From: Propionibacteriaceae bacterium
Lineage (GTDB): Bacteria > Actinomycetota > Actinomycetes > Propionibacteriales > Propionibacteriaceae
Assembly (NCBI GenBank): GCA_030532575.1
Contig: JAUNKV010000027.1
Span: 1-39,838, forward strand
Direction: 5' to 3'
DNA length: 39,838 nt
The position numbers were made by a program, and so were the translations under genes. Shown here in pieces: positions 8,503-17,300 of this stretch. Below the pieces are notes generated by a model. That model was not told the origin of the DNA. It ran no database searches and worked only from the letters and a program-made list of their open reading frames with translations. The stretch's first letter is position 1. Each line of letters starts with the position of its first letter.

Positions 8503-8955
8503 ATGGCTGACGACGATCACAGGCAGCGCCCGTACTCGGTGTTCGTGAGCTATGCGCGTCTCGATGACGGGGGCGGCTGGGTGACCGAGCTGGTGGCTGC
8601 ACTTCGCAGGGAGTTCGAGGCCTCGGGTGCCCGGAAGTTCCGGGTGTTCTTCGACCGCTCCAACATCTCGATCTTTGAGGAGTGGCGGGACAAGCTGTCC
8701 CACACGCTGCGGCAGACCCCGGTGGTGTTGGCCTGCACGTCGGGGAAGTACTTCAAAAGTGGTCCGTGCCTGTGGGAGTTCCGGGAGTACCGGGGGCGCC
8801 AGGGTCCACATCGACCCCTCCAGCTGGCCGGGGAATCCATCGAGACCGAGTTCACCGTCCCCGAAGGAGTTCGACGGCGCATCTGGTGCCCGCTTCCAGC
8901 CCGACCGGGTGGCAGGCGCTGCGCCGTCGCCACTGCCCCCTCAGGCCATCGGTGA
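8503..8955 (+). CDS. TIR-domain protein with a disrupted C-terminus
   Basis: The start is ATG 8503 with AAGGAG 6 nt upstream. Residues about 10-95 are a TIR domain: YSVFVSYA strand A, FRVFFDRSNI, EEWRDKLSHTL, VVLACTSGKYF, and SGPCLWEF, where Glu92 matches the catalytic glutamate of NAD-cleaving TIR domains (S-x-x-C-x-x-E pattern). TIR domains of this class degrade or cyclise NAD in anti-phage and cell-death systems. After about residue 120 the sequence loses its protein-like character and stops at 8955, while a good coding frame continues in another register to 9121. The gene is therefore probably frameshifted, leaving the TIR domain intact but without its partner domain. Its motif-bearing promoter ties it to the genes at 5407 and 5554. 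Confidence 0.7.
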   Translation: MADDDHRQRPYSVFVSYARLDDGGGWVTELVAALRREFEASGARKFRVFFDRSNISIFEEWRDKLSHTLRQTPVVLACTSGKYFKSGPCLWEFREYRGRQGPHRPLQLAGESIETEFTVPEGVRRRIWCPLPARPGGRRCAVATAPSGHR

Positions 8956-9121
8956 CGCCTTCGCCCTGGCCGCTGGAGGTGAAATTGGTGAAGGGGAACA
9001 CCCGCTGGTCGGGCTGGTGACCGAAACCCGGCTGGAGGCCTTGGCTCTCCTGACGGAAGAGCTGGTCAGCAGTGACGATCCAGGCAAGCCCTTCATCGCG
9101 GAACTGATCGCCCTGGGGTGA
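8852..9121 (+). pseudogene. Displaced C-terminal part of the TIR gene
   Basis: In the +1-shifted frame relative to the TIR ORF, the sequence from about 8935 to 9121 reads as good coding sequence (AIGDAFALAAGGEIGEGEHPL, then LVTETRLEALALLTEELV) and ends at TGA 9119-9121. It has no start codon and ribosome site of its own. The exact crossover point between 8850 and 8935 cannot be fixed by eye and may involve two small indels. It most likely encodes the original C-terminal end of the TIR protein. Confidence 0.45.
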
Positions 9122-9128
9122 CCCACCA

Positions 9129-9166
9129 AGTGTCTGATGTACCATGTTGTTGGTAAACCTGACACT
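9129..9166 (+). promoter_or_regulatory. Nested inverted repeats before the toxin-antitoxin pair
   Basis: An inner palindrome TACCA-N6-TGGTA (9140-9155) lies inside an outer pair AGTGTC (9129-9134) and GACACT (9161-9166), ending just before the GGGAGG ribosome site. Such nested sites are typical for autoregulation by an antitoxin; the regulator is inferred. Confidence 0.45.
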
Positions 9167-9178
9167 CGGGAGGATGAA

Positions 9179-9493
9179 GTGCAGATCATCGAGATCACAC
9201 GCGAGACGAAGGGCTGGCAGGAGCAGATCGCAGCTCACGTTGCCGCTGGAGATGCTGTCACTGTCAGGATCGAGACGCCATGGCTCTCTCCAGCCCAGGC
9301 GGCAGAGTCGTTGAACGTGTCACGTTCAGCAGTCCAGAAGTGGATCGCCCAAGGGCGACTCGCGTCCATCAAGCACGGCACCTACCACCGCATTCCAGTG
9401 AGAGAGGTGGAACGGTTCCGTTCCGAACGAATCCAAGGGATTGCAGAACAGGACATGAGCGCGCTCCTGGATGATCTTCAACATGAGCGGTAA
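9179..9493 (+). CDS. Excisionase-type HTH antitoxin
   Basis: The product is 104 aa from GTG 9179, which has GGGAGG 5 nt upstream; an ATG at 9137 lies inside the operator palindrome with no ribosome site and is less likely. Residues about 34-85 are a MerR/excisionase-type winged HTH (LSPAQAAESLNVSRSAVQKWI, then a GTYHRIPVREVERF wing). The C-terminal tail (EQDMSALLDDLQHER) would be the toxin-binding part. The stop overlaps the PIN toxin start by 11 bp, the usual coupling for such pairs. It should bind the nested palindromes at 9129-9166 and repress the operon. Function as antitoxin is inferred from family and context. Confidence 0.75.
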   Translation: MQIIEITRETKGWQEQIAAHVAAGDAVTVRIETPWLSPAQAAESLNVSRSAVQKWIAQGRLASIKHGTYHRIPVREVERFRSERIQGIAEQDMSALLDDLQHER

Positions 9494-10100
9494 GGCTCGT
9501 TTGAGGGCCTTTCTCGATGCCAATATCCTGGCCAAGCCTTTCACCCGAACCCTCCTACTGGTTGCGTCAGCAGTGGCCGACGCAAGGTTCAGGCCTGTGT
9601 GGTCCGGATCAGCGGAAGCGGAAGCGGAGCAGGTGCTTGAGCGGCGCTTTGGTGAGCGGGCTGTTTCGTTGGAGAAAGTCCGAAACACATGGGGGTTCGA
9701 GTTGAGTGTCACCGGTGCAGTGGCAGAAAGGTTTCAGGCGACCAGTGCCACGGACCGGCAGATTTTGGCAGACGCAGCAGAGGCCAAGGCCCAGGTGTTG
9801 GTCACGGAGGACGTGGATGACTTTGCCCTCTTGGATCTTGACCTCGTGGGTGTGACAGCTGTGCACCATGACCTGTTTGCGTCAGAGCTGCTCACCGACT
9901 CCGGGTATCGAGCAGCTTTGGAGGTGGTTGCCCGTGGCGTGCCTGTGGATCAGATCCATGCGGCAACGGCTCGCCTGCACCCGCGTCTCTTCTCAGTCTT
10001 TGCCGAGATGTTTCCGGGGGTTGAACCCGAGCCCGGCCCGGAACAACCACGGGTGCAGCTGCGAGGAAGCAGCTGGATTCCCTCAAGAAACCGTGTCTGA
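9483..10100 (+). CDS. PIN-domain ribonuclease toxin
   Basis: The product is 205 aa, starting at ATG 9483 inside the antitoxin gene. PIN-domain acidic residues are visible in order: FLDANIL near the N-terminus, the EAEAEQVLERRF helix at about residues 40-50, ATDRQILADA at about 90-100 and TEDVDDF at about 110-116. PIN toxins are metal-dependent endoribonucleases that cut tRNA, rRNA or mRNA. At 205 aa it is longer than VapC (about 130 aa): the extra C-terminal 70 residues are unassigned. The gene looks intact, with all key acids present. Confidence 0.75.
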   Translation: MSGKARLRAFLDANILAKPFTRTLLLVASAVADARFRPVWSGSAEAEAEQVLERRFGERAVSLEKVRNTWGFELSVTGAVAERFQATSATDRQILADAAEAKAQVLVTEDVDDFALLDLDLVGVTAVHHDLFASELLTDSGYRAALEVVARGVPVDQIHAATARLHPRLFSVFAEMFPGVEPEPGPEQPRVQLRGSSWIPSRNRV

Positions 10101-10213
10101 CAAGGCTTTTCGTCACATGATGAGAAAATTTTCGGGACTTCCTGAAGTGTCGGGTCCCGAGGGTCTTTCCGGGGTGGGGCGGGGAACACCGCCCGGAACC
10201 TGAGGAGGAAGAC

Positions 10214-10312
10214 ATGGCCATGTGCACCTACTGCAGGGGCAGGGCGTTCGCGCGGACGCTGAACCGGCACGTCACCTGCGATGGCTGCTGCGGTACCGGC
10301 CGTAAGCGCTGA
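10214..10312 (+). CDS. 32-aa zinc-finger-like microprotein
   Basis: A GAGGAGGA ribosome site stands 6 nt before ATG 10214. The 32 codons give a basic peptide with paired cysteines (CTYC near the N-terminus, then CDGCCGTGRKR at the C-terminus), resembling one DnaJ-type zinc knuckle. A single His lies between the pairs. It follows the PIN toxin by about 110 bp and may be an independent small gene. No family was recognised; the ribosome site, cysteine spacing and compact codons are the evidence. Confidence 0.5.
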   Translation: MAMCTYCRGRAFARTLNRHVTCDGCCGTGRKR

Positions 10313-10407
10313 CCGGGGGAAACGCTCAATCTGGATGCGTGGTGCCCTCATCACACATCGCGTCCGGCGTAAAACCTCTCTGCGTTCCGAGGTCGAAAGG
10401 TGTTCTC

Positions 10408-10629
10408 ATGTCTGCTCACCGTACCTGGCACATCCATTCCTTGCTGCGCACCGTCGATCCAAACGTCATGGCGCGGCGGGCCGGGGCCCGGCTGTTGCAG
10501 CTGGCTGCTGTTGGCGATGAGACGAACCGCGGTGGAGGTTCGGCTGCACCTGGCACCCCTCAACGAGATGGCCATGCAGCTCGCGCTGCACAAGACCCGC
10601 GACGGCGTCCAGGCCGCCGATCCGTCAGG
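10408..10629 (+). pseudogene. Remnant of an unknown small gene
   Basis: An AAAGG site precedes ATG 10408, and the first 39 codons read well (SAHRTWHIHSLLRTVDPNV, then ARRAGARLLQLAAV). Near 10525 the coding signal moves to another frame (AVEVRLHLAPLNEMAMQLAL, then HKTRDGVQAAD) and is cut off where the convergent ATPase gene ends at 10630. A frameshift plus loss of the 3' end is the simplest reading. I do not recognise the protein. Confidence 0.4.
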
Positions 10630-11877
10630 TCAGGCCAGCAGCCCCAGTGGGACGACCGCCACACCGTCGTCACGGCGGTAGGCGTACTCCCCGGTGGTGA
10701 CGACCACCTTGTCGGCGAGGCGATCTCCCAGCTGGTTGCCCAACCAGTGGAGGTGGCGCACGTCGCGGTCATCGGGGTCTCGGGTCAACTTGACCTCGAT
10801 GGCCACCACCCGGCCTGCGGCATTCTCGACGATGAGGTCCACCTCGTGGTCGCCGTTGCGGGTCCTCAGGTGCGAGACCTTCAGACCTGCGACGGCGGCG
10901 CGCACCCTCACGCACAGCGTGACCAGGGACTCGAACAGCTGGCCGAGCACCTCCGTGGAGCCAGACGCACCGCTGAGCAGTTTTGCAGGGCTGAGGTCGA
11001 GGAGCCTTGCGGCCAGGGCCGGATCGAGCAGCTGGTGTTTCGGACCCACCTTGAGTCTGGCCAACGGGGCGAGTGACGAGGTCCAGCCCGGAACCGGGTC
11101 CAGCACCCAGATCCGGTTGAGGAGGGTGCGGTAGCTCTCGGTGGTGCGGCGGCTCGGTTTGTCGGTCTGCCCAGAGGCGGCTGCCTCCAGGATGGCCGTG
11201 TACGAGGCCGTCGTGGAGCTGGCCGCGGCATACGCCCGGAGCCAGTCCGTCAGGGCCTGGGGGCGTCTGACCGTCAGGCCTTCCTCCGGAAGGTCGCGGT
11301 CGACGATGCGGGCAAGGTAGCTGTCGAGCTGGAGCCTGTGGGCCGCTGGACGCATCCCGCGCAGGCCGGGCAGACCGGAGGCGCAGATCTCCTCGACATA
11401 GTCGGGAAGGCCGAGCGGGCTGTGCCCCTCGATGGCGGCTCCGCCCTCCAGGAGGGCTGCGATGTCGATCCCTCCCGGGGCCACCCCACGTTCGGTGAGG
11501 GACATCGGTCGCATGACGACGGTGGCGATGCGGCCTGCGCCGGAGTGGCTGGTGGTGCCGGGGCGTGGGGTGGCACTGCCGGTCAGCAGCACTGCCAGGT
11601 CGTGATGTCGATCCACCATCCGGCGCACCCGGTCCCACACCGGCGGGAAGTGCTGCCACTCGTCGATGAGCAGGGACTGGTCGCCGCGCAGTATCGCGTC
11701 GGTGTCGGCCTGCAGTGCGCGGAGCGTGTGGGGGTCGTCGAGCTCGAGGACCCGCTGCACCCGTCGGCGTGCGGTCTCAGTCTTGCCAACGGCCTTGGCA
11801 CCCTCGATCGCGATGGCGGACACGTCGGGGAAGACCTCATCGAGGAGGTCGTCCAAGGCTCGGCGCAGGTACCGCAT
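10630..11877 (-). CDS. AAA ATPase with C-terminal DUF4143
   Basis: The product is 415 aa from ATG 11877. It has a P-loop GAKAVGKT (residues 26-33), a Walker B SLLIDEWQ at about 66-73, sensor-like LLTGSATPR near 95, and a C-terminal DUF4143-type part ending in a nuclease-fold-like stretch (DHEVDLIVE and VAIEVKLT), the restriction-endonuclease-like D-E-K pattern. Such ATPases are common accessory genes in actinobacteria; several are thought to be regulators or toxin-linked, but their substrate is unknown. The -10-like TATACT ends 7 nt before the ATG, so the message is probably leaderless. It is divergent from the jet operon. Confidence 0.85.
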   Translation of the reverse strand: MRYLRRALDDLLDEVFPDVSAIAIEGAKAVGKTETARRRVQRVLELDDPHTLRALQADTDAILRGDQSLLIDEWQHFPPVWDRVRRMVDRHHDLAVLLTGSATPRPGTTSHSGAGRIATVVMRPMSLTERGVAPGGIDIAALLEGGAAIEGHSPLGLPDYVEEICASGLPGLRGMRPAAHRLQLDSYLARIVDRDLPEEGLTVRRPQALTDWLRAYAAASSTTASYTAILEAAASGQTDKPSRRTTESYRTLLNRIWVLDPVPGWTSSLAPLARLKVGPKHQLLDPALAARLLDLSPAKLLSGASGSTEVLGQLFESLVTLCVRVRAAVAGLKVSHLRTRNGDHEVDLIVENAAGRVVAIEVKLTRDPDDRDVRHLHWLGNQLGDRLADKVVVTTGEYAYRRDDGVAVVPLGLLA

Positions 11878-11884
11878 GTCCCGT

Positions 11885-11945
11885 AGTATACAAAACGCAT
11901 GATCTGTACTGCGCAAAACGCAGAATTTTCACTGCGCAAAACGCA
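11885..11945 (-). promoter_or_regulatory. Three direct repeats with a 23-bp period over the ATPase promoter
   Basis: On the minus strand TGCGTTTTGCGCAGT occurs at 11945-11931 and 11922-11908, and a variant, TGCGTTTTGTATACT, at 11899-11885. Starts are exactly 23 bp apart. The variant ends in the -10-like TATACT of the ATPase gene. A cooperative repressor site is the likely role. Confidence 0.65.
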
Positions 11946-12049
11946 GGCTCTTGGTGGTGGGCGGGTTGCGAGGAGGTGGCCTGTGTGTTCGTGAACCGTC
12001 GGTGATCCTCGGTACCATCCTCTGGGCGCGATGAAAGAGGAGGGGTGGT

Positions 12050-13549
12050 TTGAGCATTGCGACCGAGGTGGCCCGGCTCAAGGCGGCCGGGGACGGCCCG
12101 ACGCTCAGGCTCGTGACGTACAAGTGGTCGTGGCTCGCCCTGGCCATCTTCAAGGCGTGCTTCCCGCAACACGCCACGTCGGTGCGTGCCGACCGGCTCC
12201 ACTCACAGGTCGACGCCCACCTCGAGGAGCTCGCCAGCCTCGGCCACGAGCTCCCGCCCGGCGCCCAGGGCCTTGCCCTGTGCCGCGCCTGGATGCGGGA
12301 GGGCTGGCTGCGACGCCTGGCCGACGACGACGGCGGCGAGGTCTACGAGCTCACCTCCGCCACCCTGGCCGCCCAGCGGATCGTCGACGAGATGTCCCGC
12401 GACCGCGCGCTGATCAGCGAATCCCGCCTCACCACCATCGTTGAGGCGGTCAAACGCACCGCCCAGGAGGCCAACCCCGACCGTGAGGCCCGGATCGCCG
12501 CCCTGGAGGACGAGATCGCCCGGCTCAGCGCCGAACACGCCCGCCTGGCCTCCGGCGGCGAACTGAGGGCCGCAACCGACGAGGAGGTGCTGAGCGGCTA
12601 CCTCAACGTCCGCAACCTGCTCTCCCAGCTCCCCGGCGACTTCCGCCGCGTCGAGGAGGAGATCGACCGCATCCACCGCGACATGATCCGCGACTTCCGC
12701 GCCGAGGAACGTCCCCGGGGCGAAATCCTCGACGACTACCTGGCCGCCAGCCGTGACCTGACCTCCAGCACCGAGCAGGGCCGCGCCTTCGAGGGGGCGC
12801 TCGCGGTCCTCAGCGACGAGAACCTGCTGGCAACCTTCCGCGCCAACCTGCGCGCCATCGTCGATCACCCCTTCGCCGAACACATCGGGCTGACCCGGCG
12901 CGAACGCAAGGAGTTCCTGGCCGCCGCCGCCATCATGCGCACCGGGGTGCGCACCGTTCAGGAGAAACAGCACAAGGCCTCCCGCGCCCTGGCTGACCAC
13001 CTCGTCGCCGTCGATGCCCGCAGCAACAAGGAGCTCGGCCAGGTGCTGCGCCAGCTCGACCAGGAACTCGCCACCTGGATGACCACGGCCCGTCCCCGCG
13101 ACCAGGTGCCGATGCCGGGGCTGCCCAGCCGCATCGAGACCGACCACCTGCGCACCCGCTTCCACGACCCCGCCGACGACCTCCCGCCCGCCGCACTCGA
13201 GGACGTCGCCGCCAGCGCCCCCGCCCCGCCGTCGCTGGATGAGGTGCGACGCTTCGGCGGCCCTCTGCTCGACGAGGTCCGCGAAGCGCTGGGCCGTACC
13301 CTCGACGAGCAGCCGGTGGCGGGACTGGCGGAGGCCTTCAACCGCCTGCCCGACGAGCTGCGCCGCCCCGTCGAGGTGCTCGGCCTGTTGCAGGTCCTGA
13401 CCCGGCTCGGCCTGTGGGAGGGCCATGCCGAGACCGTGATCCCCGTGACCACCATCCGCCCCGACGGCACCGCACGCGACCTCCTGCTGCCGGAGGTTCC
13501 CGTCACCGCCAGCGCACTCAGCACCCCTCAGGAGTCCAGCCTTGACTGA
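12050..13549 (+). CDS. jetA: Wadjet JetA / MksF-like protein (DUF3375)
   Basis: The product is 499 aa from TTG 12050, behind GAGGAGGGG. The N-terminal half is helical with a winged-helix look (LRLVTYKWSWLALAIF, then a WMREGWLRRL region), followed by a coiled coil at about 150-200 and long helices to the end, as in the kleisin-like DUF3375 subunit of Wadjet type I systems. Wadjet is a condensin-like complex that recognises and cuts small circular DNA such as plasmids. It overlaps jetB by 8 bp. The C-terminal region (LPDELRRPVEVLGLLQVLTRL) would contact the SMC-like partner. Family assignment is strong by sequence and by order jetA-jetB-jetC; activity in plasmid defence is inferred. Confidence 0.88.
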   Translation: MSIATEVARLKAAGDGPTLRLVTYKWSWLALAIFKACFPQHATSVRADRLHSQVDAHLEELASLGHELPPGAQGLALCRAWMREGWLRRLADDDGGEVYELTSATLAAQRIVDEMSRDRALISESRLTTIVEAVKRTAQEANPDREARIAALEDEIARLSAEHARLASGGELRAATDEEVLSGYLNVRNLLSQLPGDFRRVEEEIDRIHRDMIRDFRAEERPRGEILDDYLAASRDLTSSTEQGRAFEGALAVLSDENLLATFRANLRAIVDHPFAEHIGLTRRERKEFLAAAAIMRTGVRTVQEKQHKASRALADHLVAVDARSNKELGQVLRQLDQELATWMTTARPRDQVPMPGLPSRIETDHLRTRFHDPADDLPPAALEDVAASAPAPPSLDEVRRFGGPLLDEVREALGRTLDEQPVAGLAEAFNRLPDELRRPVEVLGLLQVLTRLGLWEGHAETVIPVTTIRPDGTARDLLLPEVPVTASALSTPQESSLD

Positions 13550-14327
13550 ACACGACGACGGTTTCATCGACCCGGAGGCCATCGAGGACGACGACCGCGA
13601 CTCCTCCCTGGCCCTGTTCGAGGGCGACGACGGGGAGCTTGCACTGGAGGTGCGGCAGTGCCTTGTCGGGCTGATCCGCAACCCCCTGCTCACCCGGGAG
13701 CGCCAGCCGCGCGCCTGGGAGACCCTGGTGCGGCACCGTCGCATCCTCCGCAGCCGCCTCAACGACCTGTTCCTGGACCTGGTGATGGACGACGAGCGTG
13801 GCGTGGCCTACAAGGTGCAGGTGCGCTCCGAGGTGCCGCGACGCTTCCCGACGCTGCTGCGTGACACCTCCTACAGCCGTGAGGAGACCGTCCTGATGGT
13901 GTATCTCAGGCAGCGTCACCTGGCCGAACGGGCGGGCGGTGCGGCCCGGGTGTGGGTGGACCGGCAGGACTGCATCGACGCGGTGGCGCGCTACCGGCCG
14001 CCGTCGGCCACCGACCTGTGGGGCGATGAGTCCCGCACCCGCAACGCCATCGAGAGCCTGCGCGCAATGGGCATCCTGGAGCGCACCGACGAGGAGGACC
14101 GGCTGGTGGTCTCGCCGGTGATCGAGACGCTGCTGCCGATCGGACGGCTGCAGGAGCTGCTGGCCTGGCTGCAGCGCGAGAACCACCCCGAGGGCGAACC
14201 CGAACCCGAGCCGTCGCTGATCGAACTGACCCCGGAGCAGGAGCAGCTGGTGGCCGCCCACGCTGCCCGGGAGGATGCCGACGACGACCTGGATGCCGAC
14301 CTGCCGGAGGAGGACCGTGATGAGTGA
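13542..14327 (+). CDS. jetB: Wadjet JetB / MksE-like protein (DUF4194)
   Basis: The product is 261 aa from TTG 13542, with AGGAG upstream inside jetA and an 8-bp overlap. The N-terminus is acidic. Residues about 30-200 form paired winged-helix domains as in DUF4194 (LLRDTSYSREETVLMVYLRQ, later RNAIESLRAMGILERT, EEDRLVVSPVI), the MukE/MksE-type subunit that binds the kleisin. The C-terminal tail is again very acidic. Its stop overlaps the jetC start as ATGAGTGA. Confidence 0.88.
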   Translation: MTEHDDGFIDPEAIEDDDRDSSLALFEGDDGELALEVRQCLVGLIRNPLLTRERQPRAWETLVRHRRILRSRLNDLFLDLVMDDERGVAYKVQVRSEVPRRFPTLLRDTSYSREETVLMVYLRQRHLAERAGGAARVWVDRQDCIDAVARYRPPSATDLWGDESRTRNAIESLRAMGILERTDEEDRLVVSPVIETLLPIGRLQELLAWLQRENHPEGEPEPEPSLIELTPEQEQLVAAHAAREDADDDLDADLPEEDRDE

Positions 14328-17300
14328 ATTGACGGCGGAGGTCTCGCTGCCGGGATTCGCCGACGAGACCCAGCAGTGGCGGGCCCGCTGCCTGCAGGTG
14401 GTGAACTGGGGTGGCTTCCACGGCCACACCCGCATCGACCTGGCCGAGGGCAGCACCTTGATCTCCGGCGGCTCCGGCACCGGCAAGAGCACCCTGCTGG
14501 ACGCCTACACCGCGCTGATGATGCCCTCCTCGGTGCCGTTCAACGGGGCGTCGAACAATGCGACGGTGGGGCGGGCCCGCGACGCCAGCCAGCGCAACGT
14601 GCTCACCTACCTCAAGGGCAAACGCGACACCGCCGACGACGGCACCGACCAGGTGCTGCGCGGCGACGACACGGCCGTGTGGGGGGCGCTCGCGATGACC
14701 TTCCAGGACGACCTGGGGCGTCGCTTCACCCCCCTTCGGACCTACTACGTCCCCGTCGGTGCGACCCACACCTCGGAGGTCGCGATGAAGCTGTTCACCA
14801 TCCCCGGGGACCTCGACCTCTCGGAGCTGGAGCACGTCGCCCCCCACCGCTTCGACCCGCGGGTGATGCGCACCCACTTCCCCGCCATCATCCACCACGA
14901 CACCCTCACCCGGTTCTTCGACGCCGTCACCTCGCGGCTCGGCATCGGCTCCAGCGGTGAGGGGGAGCGGGCACTGAGGCTGCTGGCCCGCATCCAGGCC
15001 GGGCACCAGGTCAAGACGGTGGACCGGCTGTACAAGGAGCTCGTGCTGGAACGTCCCCGCACCTACGATGCGGCCGAGCGGGTGCTGGAGCAGTTCGCGA
15101 GCCTCGACCAGTCGTACCGGGACCTCGAGATCGACGGTGAGAAGAAACGCATCCTGGACCCGATCCACGGCCTGCACATCGAGTACCTGCAGGCCAGCGG
15201 CCGGGCGGAGCGGATCGACCGGTACGGGGTCACCTCCGCTGATGACCGCACACCGTACCAGTTGTGGCAGCTGGGGGCGGAGGAGCGGCTGCTGCGCGAG
15301 GCGGAGGACCGCAACCGGGAGCAGCGTCGCGACGCCACCGCCGTCGCCCAGGCCGCGCAGGAGGCGATTGCCCGCACCACGGAGCGGGTCCGACGGGTCG
15401 AGGAGCAGATCCGGGACAACGGCGGTGGGGCGCTGGAGGCGCTGGGCGCGGACATCACACGTGGCGAGTCGCGGCGGGAGCGGGTCGCCCAGGCCCTGAC
15501 GGAGTTCCGGCAGCGCACCGAGGTGCTGGGGCTCGGGGAGCTGGATCGGGAGAGTTTCGTGGAGCTGCAGCGTCGCGCCCAGGTGTTCCTGGACGGCTCG
15601 GATCGCTCGCGTGAGGAGCTGACGGCGCGTCGGGACCGGTGCGTGGCGGCCCGGCCGGGCCTGGATGCCGAGATCGGGGAGCTCGGCCAGGAGCTGGAGT
15701 CGCTTCGCCGTCGGGGCGGGTTGGTGCCGATGGAGTACGACCGGGCTCGGAACCTGATCGCTGAGGCGTGCGGGATGAGCCCGGAGGAGCTGCCCTTCGC
15801 GGCGGAGCTGATGGACCTGGCGCCGGAGCACGAGCAGTGGCGTGAGGCCGCCGAGGTGGTGCTGCGCGGGGTGGGGCTCACCCTGCTGATGGATCACCGC
15901 AGGCAGGCGGAGGTGCGCAGGCGGATCGATTCGCTGGAGCTCGGGCGTCGCATCTCCTTCGAGGGGGTGGAGCTGGGGCTGCCGTTGCGCGACGACGCGG
16001 ATGAGCGTCACCTGTCGGGGCGGATGCGGTTCAAGGCGGATTCGCCGTTTGCCGGGTGGGTGCAGCAGCGGATTTCGCGCCCGGGCTTCGATCATCTGTG
16101 CGTGGACGGCCCCGAGCAGTTGGGCGGGGACGAGCCGAAGGTGACGGTGCGGGGTCAGGTGTCCTCGGGGCGTCGGGGGGCACATGGCCGCAACCGCAAC
16201 CAGCACGCTGTGCTGGGCTTTGACGGCACGGCTCGGGTCGCGGAGCTGGAGGAGAGGTTGCGCCAGCTGGTTGTGCGTCGTACCGGGCTGGCACAGGAGA
16301 TGGCGGAGCTGCAGGAGAGCGATCAGCGGCTGCGTCGTGAGGAGGCCGCGTACGCGACGGTGCTGGCGACCTCCTGGGAGGGCATCGACCTGGCGGTGAT
16401 CGATGCGGAGCTGGCGGAGCTGCGGTCCCGGCACGAGGCGCTGCTGGCGAACTCCGATGTGCTGACCGAGCTGAACGGCAGCCTGACGGCGTTGACGGCG
16501 AAGCTGGAGGAGCAGCGTCACGACCATCACCAGGCGAAGCTGCTGCTGGAGGGGTTCCGGGCGGAGCAGGGGGAGATCGTGGACCGGCAGGACGCCGTCG
16601 CGATTGAGCTGGAGGCGCTGGAAGAGGCCGGGGTGGTCCGGCTGGAGGATGAGGATCAGGAGTACCTGGACCGGGCGCTGGCAGAGGGGCGCGGGGAGGT
16701 GACCTGGCAGGGGTTCCGGGACGCGCTGAGGGAGCTGGGGCGTCGGCTGCGCAGCGAGTTCGGCACGGAGGCGGCCCGGGCGGAGATGCTCCAGGGGCAG
16801 CTGAGAAGCATCTTCGAGCGGTTCAACGACCGCTGGCCGGACCCGAACCGGGGCGTCGGGGTGGAGTCGTACCGGGACTACGCGGAGATTCTGGACGGGA
16901 TCATCCACCACGGGCTGTTCGAGCGCAGGGAGGTGTTCAAGCAGCACTTCCAGCAGTGGAGCGGCAATGATCTGAAGCTGCTGGGGGATTCCTTCGAGGA
17001 GGCGCTGGAGGACATCCGGGATCGGCTGGACCCGGTCAACGACATCCTGGGGGACCTTCCGTTCGGGGCCAGTGGGGACAGGTTGCGGATCGCGGTCAGG
17101 CAGCTGCAGCCGCAGGCGCTGACGGTGTTCAGGCGGCAGCTTCGGCAGTTGTCGTCGAATGTCGCGGTGGAGTGGGACGACGAGCAGACCGATGAGCGGT
17201 TCAACCAGCTGCGGGCCTTCATCACGTCGCTGGCTGAGGTGGAGGGGTCATCGGCCCGGGATGACCTGCTGGACGTGCGTCGTCACATCGAGGTCACGGC

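Noticed and set aside
9137-9178. ATG 9137 as antitoxin start
   Set aside because: It lies within the operator palindromes, without a ribosome site; GTG 9179 has GGGAGG at good spacing.
13906-16947. 1013-aa minus-strand open frame opposite jetB/jetC
   Set aside because: It is antisense to well-recognised condensin genes and has Leu/Pro/Arg-rich shadow composition.
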